The notes beneath the pieces are model-generated. The model was given only the letters and a program-made list of their open reading frames with translations, did no database searches and was not told where the DNA came from. Both the position numbers and the translations under genes were made by a program. Positions 58,552-64,000 of a stretch of DNA of 64,000 nt are shown here, piece after piece. Every line of letters starts with the position of its first letter. The stretch's first letter is position 1. Origin of the DNA: DATLXU01 sp035575515 (lineage in GTDB: Bacteria > Acidobacteriota > Blastocatellia > UBA7656); contig DATLXU010000109.1 of the NCBI GenBank assembly GCA_035575515.1, positions 23,557 through 87,556 on the forward strand. Direction: 5' to 3'.

Positions 58552-59556
58552 ATGGTCATTTCAAAGAAGTCTCGCGTTTTGTTGAAGCGCATACTTTGGG
58601 TCTTCATCCCTTCCGTGCTTGTGCTTTTTGTCGGGGTTGTTGTCTGGAATTTCTATCTTGTGCACAGGCTGACGCATCCGCCACGCACCGAGCTTTATGG
58701 CTCGCCGCGTGATTTTCAGGTGATACTGAGCAAGCCCATGTGGTTCGACGAGAAGTGGAAGAACTCTGACTCGACAGAATCCGTAGGCTGGCTCCTGAGT
58801 CGTGGCATGACTGCGCCTGCGATTATATTGAGCCACGGGTATGGGGCAAACCGCTCAGAGTTGTTGACTTTGTCGTTTGAGCTATGGAAGGCCGGTTATC
58901 ACGTTTTGGTTTATGACTTGCGCGGACACGGTGAGAGTCCAGTGAAGTGGTCAGGACTTGGCACTTATGAAAAAGACGATCTGCTTTCGGCGATCAAGTT
59001 TCTGAAGAATCGCAAGCTGGATTCCGGCGAAGATTTCACTGATGGCCGCATAGGGCTTTATGGAGTTGATCTCGGCGGCTACATCTCGCTCGTAGCATCT
59101 TCGCAGGACCCGATGATCAAAGCTATCGCGGTTGATTCGGTTTATCCAGACCTTCGCCACTTCATCAACTACAGACTGAAGACAATTGTCGGCACGAGCG
59201 GGCTTGCCAGTCGCATAGTTGATTCATCGTGGGCAGGCAGCATGAACGAGCTTGCAATGCAGTTTTATCTGATGAGACGTGAAGACACCGCGCCCGCAGT
59301 TGAATCTGTGACAACAGGAACCAACAGGCGGTTCCTTTTCATCACCGCTAAAGATTCCGGCCAGTTTGACACGATGACGCGTGAGCTTTTCAACGCCTGC
59401 AAAGAGTCGAAAGAGCTTGCTGAAGTTGAGCACTCGCGAATGAATCGCCTGTACGAAAAAGAATCGAGTGATTATGACGCTCGCGTCGTCGCGTTCTTTC
59501 AGCAGGCCATCCCTGTGACGGCAAGCAAGGTAGACCCGATAGCAAAAGCAAAATGA
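58552..59556 (+). CDS. Membrane-anchored alpha/beta hydrolase with Asp at the nucleophile position
   Basis: A 334-residue protein with an N-terminal membrane helix (about 13-32), so the hydrolase domain is periplasmic or anchored. The fold landmarks are LSHGYGANRSE (oxyanion region) and YDLRGHGES. The nucleophile elbow reads GVDLGG, with Asp173 where Ser is usual. A late His is in EVEHSRM. Asp nucleophiles occur in haloalkane dehalogenases and epoxide hydrolases, so it may be active with a different chemistry or be inactive. I use ATG 58552; the 53 extra residues upstream have no signal-like character. Confidence 0.78.
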   Translation: MVISKKSRVLLKRILWVFIPSVLVLFVGVVVWNFYLVHRLTHPPRTELYGSPRDFQVILSKPMWFDEKWKNSDSTESVGWLLSRGMTAPAIILSHGYGANRSELLTLSFELWKAGYHVLVYDLRGHGESPVKWSGLGTYEKDDLLSAIKFLKNRKLDSGEDFTDGRIGLYGVDLGGYISLVASSQDPMIKAIAVDSVYPDLRHFINYRLKTIVGTSGLASRIVDSSWAGSMNELAMQFYLMRREDTAPAVESVTTGTNRRFLFITAKDSGQFDTMTRELFNACKESKELAEVEHSRMNRLYEKESSDYDARVVAFFQQAIPVTASKVDPIAKAK

Positions 59557-59607
59557 TTGCAACTGCCATTGATGAATGATGGGGTGATGATTCTCTCCCG
59601 TCATTCA

Positions 59608-61257
59608 TCACATCGCGGTTTCGTTCAGCTTTATTCTGAAAGCGAGGGCACTTCCCTGCTCTCCTATGAACTCTAAATTAAATCTTCCATCGCTTTCGAG
59701 GTCTGCAACCCAGTTGGAACTTGTTATGACGATGAGGCTCGATTCACCTCTAAGCTCGTCGGCCAATGCATCCTTGGTCAGAGCATTGAAGACGCCGCCT
59801 TCGCCGGGCGCGCAGACAACACGTCCTTCGGCGTAGAAGACCGGTGCGAATTCCTTCCGGATGAAGAACGCGATGCGCTCGCCCGGCCTGAGCGCGGCGG
59901 TTGCTTCAAGCGACAACGGCTTCAGGCTCTCTCTGTAGCTCAACATCGGAAACAGAATAATCACAGCAGCAACAACGAGGCTCAGCACGACAAGCGCCGC
60001 GCCCGTTACGAATGCCCTCGCCTTCTTTAATGCAAGCATTGCCAAAGAAGCAAATGCGAACACAAGGGGAATATACAAGAGCGTATTGCGCCAGCCGCTC
60101 GCGCTCACTCCTTCGCGGTTGGAATAGACGATCAATCCAACACCTGCCGCAATCAGGAACAACGCGGTTAGCCAAGCTGCGGAGATTGATAAGCGGCTTC
60201 TGTCGCTGCTCAATAACCGCTCAATCTCGAAGCCGACGATTATTGCCAGCGCGGGAAACACGGGCAGGATGTAGCCCGGCAGCTTCGATTCAGAGAGTGA
60301 GAAGAAAACTACAGGGACCACGATCCATACCCAAGCCAGCGAAATGAGCGAATCCTCTTTCACCGCTCGCGGTTTTAATTCTTTTATTCGCCAAGCTGCT
60401 GGGATTAGAAAGAATGACCATGGGATGACTCCAGCAATTGCGACGAAGAAGAAAAAGTAAAAGGGCTGAGGATGACCAAAGACATTCGAGGTGTAACGCT
60501 GAAAATGATGACGGATGAAAAACTCTTCGATGAAGGGCCAGCCGTGCCTGAGCGTAACGGGAACGTACCAGGTCGCCGCAACAATACTGAAAATACCAAG
60601 GCCGACGAAAAGCTCTTTCCAGCTTATAACTTCTCGATGCCGCGCGATGAGGTCATAAAGCGCAAGCGCCGCAATCACGAGCAGAAAGCCCACCAGTCCT
60701 TTCGCGAGCATCGCAAGCCCCATCGCTCCAAACGAAAGCGCCCACCATCCGAATCGCGTTCGACCTCTTGCATTGATGGCCAGATAACCAGAAAGCAAAG
60801 ACACACTCATTGAAGCCGTGAGCGGCATATCGGTTGTAGCGACTCGCGCGTAGCCGATGAAGATGCCGCTCGTCGCAAGCACGAGCGCAGCAGCAAAGGC
60901 CGCCCTTTCTGTCGCAACGCGCCGCAAAGTGAAGTAGACGAACAAGACGGTGGCGAGCGCGGCCACAGCTGACGGAAAGCGCGCGGCGAATTCGTTCACG
61001 CCGAACAGGTGGTACGACGCGGCGGACATCCAATAAAGCAAAGCGGGCTTCTCGAACCAGAGGCAGCCGCACAGCCGAGTTGAGATGTAATCGCCGGTGG
61101 CGAACATTTCGCGCGCGACCTCTGCATATCGCGGCTCGTCCGGCCCGATCAGCGCGAGCCAGCCAAGTCCAAACAAGAAAACGACCGCCGACACAATAAC
61201 TAAGACTGGCAATGCATAAGGCGTGTGCTTGGCAGCTTGCTTTTGTTCCTCTATCAT
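59608..61257 (-). CDS. GT39/ArnT-like dolichyl-phosphate-type glycosyltransferase
   Basis: A 549-residue integral membrane enzyme with about twelve helices. The first periplasmic loop has GPDEPRYAEVAREM (Asp-Glu catalytic pair region) and GCLWFEKPALLYWM, the hallmark of the ArnT/PMT superfamily. It should move a sugar from an undecaprenyl-phosphate carrier onto lipid A, a glycan or a protein. The start is set at ATG 61257, since the longer frame overlaps the divergent oxidoreductase gene. The adjoining sugar-oxidoreductase-like gene fits a role in envelope glycan synthesis. Confidence 0.88.
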   Translation of the reverse strand: MIEEQKQAAKHTPYALPVLVIVSAVVFLFGLGWLALIGPDEPRYAEVAREMFATGDYISTRLCGCLWFEKPALLYWMSAASYHLFGVNEFAARFPSAVAALATVLFVYFTLRRVATERAAFAAALVLATSGIFIGYARVATTDMPLTASMSVSLLSGYLAINARGRTRFGWWALSFGAMGLAMLAKGLVGFLLVIAALALYDLIARHREVISWKELFVGLGIFSIVAATWYVPVTLRHGWPFIEEFFIRHHFQRYTSNVFGHPQPFYFFFFVAIAGVIPWSFFLIPAAWRIKELKPRAVKEDSLISLAWVWIVVPVVFFSLSESKLPGYILPVFPALAIIVGFEIERLLSSDRSRLSISAAWLTALFLIAAGVGLIVYSNREGVSASGWRNTLLYIPLVFAFASLAMLALKKARAFVTGAALVVLSLVVAAVIILFPMLSYRESLKPLSLEATAALRPGERIAFFIRKEFAPVFYAEGRVVCAPGEGGVFNALTKDALADELRGESSLIVITSSNWVADLESDGRFNLEFIGEQGSALAFRIKLNETAM

Positions 61258-61432
61258 TTTTGCTTTGTCAGCATTTTGACGTGGCTCTGTTTGATGATAA
61301 CTTGAGTCGCCGCCTGACGGGCTTGATTCTTGTCGAACATAAATCCGATATGCCAGTGTAACAGAGCGACTCACACGGTCAAGTGCACAGGAAATTGGCA
61401 AGGCGCGAGCCGCGCAGATGGAGATGAGTTGA

Positions 61433-62383
61433 ATGGTTAAAGTTGCGGTCATAGGCGCGGGCCATTTCGGGCGCGAACATGCCCGCGTCTATTCTAATCT
61501 TGAGAACGCGCATGTCGTCGCCGTCTGCGACATCAACGAATCGCACGGTCGCCCCGTGGCCGAAAGCTGCGGCGCGGATTTCGTCACAGATTTTCGGGAA
61601 GTGATCGGAAAAGTTGATGCGGTAAGCCTCGCTGTGCCGACAATTTCTCATCACAAAATTGCCTGCGAGCTTCTTGATGCAGGTATCAGCGTGCTTGTAG
61701 AAAAACCAATCGCCTGCACGCTTGAAGAGGCCGACGAGATGATTCGCATCGCCGAAAAACGCGGCGCAGTGCTACAGGTCGGCCATCTCGAACGCTTCAA
61801 TCCAGCAGTCGCAGCCGCAAGCCGCATCGCGATCGAACCGCGATTCTTTGAAGCCCACCGATTGAGTGTGTTCACGCCGCGAAGTCTCGACGTTGACGTT
61901 GTGATGGACCTGATGATTCACGACATTGACATCGTTCTGTCGCTCGTCAAAAGCAGCGTCATGGAAGTTCGCGCCGCGGGCGTGCCGATTCTGACGCCGC
62001 GCGTCGACATTGCGAACGCCCGCGTCGAGTTTGAAAACGGCTGCGTGGCAAATCTCACAGCAAGCCGGGTGTCTGGCGAGCGTGTGCGAAAGCTGCGCTT
62101 TTTTCAGCCGCACCAGTACGTTTCGATTGATTACGCCGCGCAAGAGGCCGGAGTCGTCTCTGTAAAACCGACAGCCGAAGGCCGCCCTCAATTCGAGAGC
62201 CGTCTGCTTGAAGTAGAGCGCGGCGAGCCGCTCAGACTTGAGATTGAATCATTTCTTGCCGCTATCTCAGGCGCTCCGGTTCGGGTCAGCGGCGCAGAAG
62301 GACGTCGCGCGCTTGAGCTTGCGGTCGCGATAAACGATAAAGTTCGGGAACACGCGCGAAGGGCTGGCGTGCCTTTCGCTTGA
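61433..62383 (+). CDS. Gfo/Idh/MocA family oxidoreductase
   Basis: A 316-residue NAD(P)-dependent sugar oxidoreductase. The Rossmann motif GAGHFG is near the N-terminus, the catalytic Lys is in LVEKPIAC at about 93-97, and HDIDIV is in the substrate domain. The text around QVGHLERFNPAV resembles the UDP-GlcNAc 3-dehydrogenase (GnnA-like) group often found near lipid A genes, but no lipid A gene is visible here, so the substrate is left open. GGAG precedes the ATG. Confidence 0.87.
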   Translation: MVKVAVIGAGHFGREHARVYSNLENAHVVAVCDINESHGRPVAESCGADFVTDFREVIGKVDAVSLAVPTISHHKIACELLDAGISVLVEKPIACTLEEADEMIRIAEKRGAVLQVGHLERFNPAVAAASRIAIEPRFFEAHRLSVFTPRSLDVDVVMDLMIHDIDIVLSLVKSSVMEVRAAGVPILTPRVDIANARVEFENGCVANLTASRVSGERVRKLRFFQPHQYVSIDYAAQEAGVVSVKPTAEGRPQFESRLLEVERGEPLRLEIESFLAAISGAPVRVSGAEGRRALELAVAINDKVREHARRAGVPFA

Positions 62384-62440
62384 TGACTATCTTTGCAGCC
62401 GCTCGCGCCACAAACGCGCGGGCAGAATTGAGCAAGCCAG

Positions 62441-63997
62441 ATGATTAAACGAAATCACGCGCGCATCATAATTTTATCTCTGACTCTGTGGATCACGCTT
62501 GCCGTTGCGCCAAGCGCCTTCGGCCAGAGCGATCAGTTGCGCATTGACTACACGGTTGGTGTAGCAAATCTCGACCAGCAACTTTTTCATGTCACCGCCG
62601 ACATTAAGAATATCAATCAGGCGGAGCTGTTGCTTTCACTGCCGACTTGGACGCCTGGTTGGTACACGGTCGAGAACTATTACAAAAACGTTTTGCGCTT
62701 TAAGATCACCGATGCGAAAGGCGCGTCGGTCCCGTTCGTGATGACTCGCAAGCAAACGTGGCGCGTTGATACGAAAGGGCGCGAGCGCATCAAAGTCGAG
62801 TTCGATTATCGCGCCGACGTGCTCGCGCTCAATCAGGCCAAAATAACAAAGGACTACGCCTTCTTCACAGGCACACAGTTGTTCCTGGAAGCAAGCGGCC
62901 ACAGAAAAAATCCAAGCGAGGTACGCTTTGAAATTCCAAAGGGCTGGCGGATCATCTCCGCGCTCAAGCAGTCAAGCGACCCGCTTGTATTCACAGCGCC
63001 TGACTACGACACGCTCGTTGATTCGCCAACCGAGATGGGCAATTTCGATTTGACTCAGTTTGAAGTTGAGGGCAAGCCTCATTACCTAGTCGTCACGCCA
63101 GCCGGGTCTTTCTCGAAGGAAAACACCGCGCGCTTCACCGAGATGATAGCGCGCGTGGCAAAGGCCGAAGCTGCTGTCTTCGGCGCATTGCCCTACGAGA
63201 AGTACATTCATTTTTATTTCTTCTCGCGGCCTGAGTCGAATGCATCGGGCGCGCTTGAGCATAGTAACTCGTTCGTATCGTTTGCTCCGCCAGCCACGTT
63301 TGCGCAACCGGAAAACATGATCGGAACAGCAGCGCACGAGTTCTTTCACCTCTGGAACGTGAAACGACTGCGCCCGGCTGAGATGTGGCCTTACGATTAC
63401 TCGCGCGAAAACGAGACCCCGCTGCTCTGGGTTTCGGAAGGCTTCACGAGTTATTACGGCGACCTTGCGCTTTACCGCGCGGGGCTGATGGACCGCAAAG
63501 AATTTTTGGATACGGTGGCAGATGTAATCAGCGGCGTCGAATCGAACGAAGCGCGCCGCTATATCTCTCCGGCCAATTCTTCAACCTCAACGTGGGTCGG
63601 TTACGACACGCCCGTTGCGTTCGGGATTTCGTACTACACTCAGGGACAGAACCTCGGCGGGCTGCTCGACCTTTCAATCATTCACGACACGGCGGGCGCG
63701 GCGGGACTCGATGACGTGATGCGCACGCTCTACAACGAGTTTTACAAAAAGGGTAGAGGCTTCACGACTGAGGATATGATCGCCGTGATCAATCGCATCA
63801 CGAAGCGAGACTATCACGATTTCTTCCGCCGCTACATTTGGGGAGTTGAAGTTCCCCCTTACGACGATATTCTGGGCTATGCTGGATACAAGCTTGAGCG
63901 AACGACAATTCGCAGACCGAAGATAGGACTTGAGGTAACGGTCGCGCCTGATGGCGGGGTACAAGTCCTGAGGGTCGAACCCGGCTCCACAGCCTAA
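62441..63997 (+). CDS. M61 family peptidase, ending inside its PDZ region
   Basis: An exported peptidase of the glycyl-aminopeptidase family. A signal peptide (about 8-29), an N-terminal beta domain (about 32-215) and a gluzincin catalytic domain (about 220-490) with AAHEFFHLWN (HExxH) and a downstream WVSEGF Glu. A PDZ domain begins at about 494 (IGLEVTVAPDGGV) but the frame stops at TAA 63995-63997 after RVEPGSTA, where family members normally continue with Ala/Gly-Leu and a GD motif. Either the gene carries a nonsense or frameshift mutation (or sequencing error), or the protein truly ends here. The window closes 3 bases later, so this cannot be settled. Confidence 0.85.
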   Translation: MIKRNHARIIILSLTLWITLAVAPSAFGQSDQLRIDYTVGVANLDQQLFHVTADIKNINQAELLLSLPTWTPGWYTVENYYKNVLRFKITDAKGASVPFVMTRKQTWRVDTKGRERIKVEFDYRADVLALNQAKITKDYAFFTGTQLFLEASGHRKNPSEVRFEIPKGWRIISALKQSSDPLVFTAPDYDTLVDSPTEMGNFDLTQFEVEGKPHYLVVTPAGSFSKENTARFTEMIARVAKAEAAVFGALPYEKYIHFYFFSRPESNASGALEHSNSFVSFAPPATFAQPENMIGTAAHEFFHLWNVKRLRPAEMWPYDYSRENETPLLWVSEGFTSYYGDLALYRAGLMDRKEFLDTVADVISGVESNEARRYISPANSSTSTWVGYDTPVAFGISYYTQGQNLGGLLDLSIIHDTAGAAGLDDVMRTLYNEFYKKGRGFTTEDMIAVINRITKRDYHDFFRRYIWGVEVPPYDDILGYAGYKLERTTIRRPKIGLEVTVAPDGGVQVLRVEPGSTA

Positions 63998-64000
63998 GCT

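Noticed and set aside
61258..61452. 65-residue N-terminal extension of the GT39 glycosyltransferase
   Set aside because: It overlaps the divergent oxidoreductase start and lacks membrane character; the ATG at 61257 precedes the first helix directly.

Overview
The window looks like a chromosomal segment of an Acidobacteriota bacterium, probably class Blastocatellia. This is inferred, not proved: there is no rRNA gene here. The grounds are a mid-GC didermal gene set with many lipoproteins and exported S9, S13, M14 and M61 peptidases, a TMTC-like membrane protein carrying TPRs, a split complex I locus, and many short inverted-repeat elements between genes. Almost all of it is ordinary chromosome. 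There is one tRNA gene, and I see no CRISPR array, transposase or prophage.

Layout. 0-7.5 kb: a small CYTH-like gene and a GNAT gene; a 731-residue protein joining a trypsin-like protease to a zinc phospholipase C-type domain; a DHH phosphoesterase; the radical SAM enzyme AmrS; an S13 D-Ala-D-Ala carboxypeptidase. 7.6-16 kb: a fused 2-oxoacid dehydrogenase E1, a NagX-like membrane acyltransferase, tRNA-Ala(CGC), an S9 peptidase, an OsmC protein and an L,D-transpeptidase lipoprotein. 16-23.5 kb: a TMTC-like TPR protein, then three exported redox-type proteins in a row on the minus strand (a duplicated SurA-like/DsbA fusion, a cytochrome c/solute-binding fusion, an SCO1 protein with a heavy-metal-binding domain) and an FHA-GGDEF protein. 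23.6-27 kb: ribA, small genes and two 7Fe-type ferredoxins.

27-36 kb, minus strand: a complex I operon that encodes only the soluble peripheral arm, in the order nuoBCD (one polypeptide), nuoE, nuoF, [small ORF + nucleotidyltransferase], nuoG, nuoI, then aspA and the ferredoxins. No membrane-arm subunit (A, H, J-N) is present. 36-43 kb: YjbQ, OsmC and RarA, then a plus-strand Lol-like cassette (lipoprotein of the LolA/LolB kind, FtsX-type permease, ATPase, small membrane protein, LolA-like protein). 43-50 kb: a DnaJ membrane protein, a Nudix/metallo-beta-lactamase fusion, a cyclophilin, thrC, a class C beta-lactamase-like hydrolase and a phosphohexomutase. 50-58 kb: a small secreted Cys-motif protein divergent from a TPR protein, an HlyD/ABC ATPase pair, a metallophosphoesterase, an M14 peptidase, a Cys-rich basic protein and a chromosomal Rad52-family protein. 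58-64 kb: an alpha/beta hydrolase with Asp at the nucleophile position, a GT39 glycosyltransferase, a Gfo/Idh/MocA oxidoreductase and an M61 peptidase that stops inside its PDZ region at the window edge.

The items I find most worth a second look are the protease-phospholipase fusion, the Lol-like cassette with its own LolB-like lipoprotein, the peripheral-arm-only nuo operon with a nucleotidyltransferase pair inside it, the chromosomal Rad52, and a set of inverted heptanucleotide repeats. One pair of those repeats appears to encode both the basic and the hydrophobic part of an export signal. Many starts were moved inward from the longest open frame to an ATG or GTG with a Shine-Dalgarno sequence; each case is noted.
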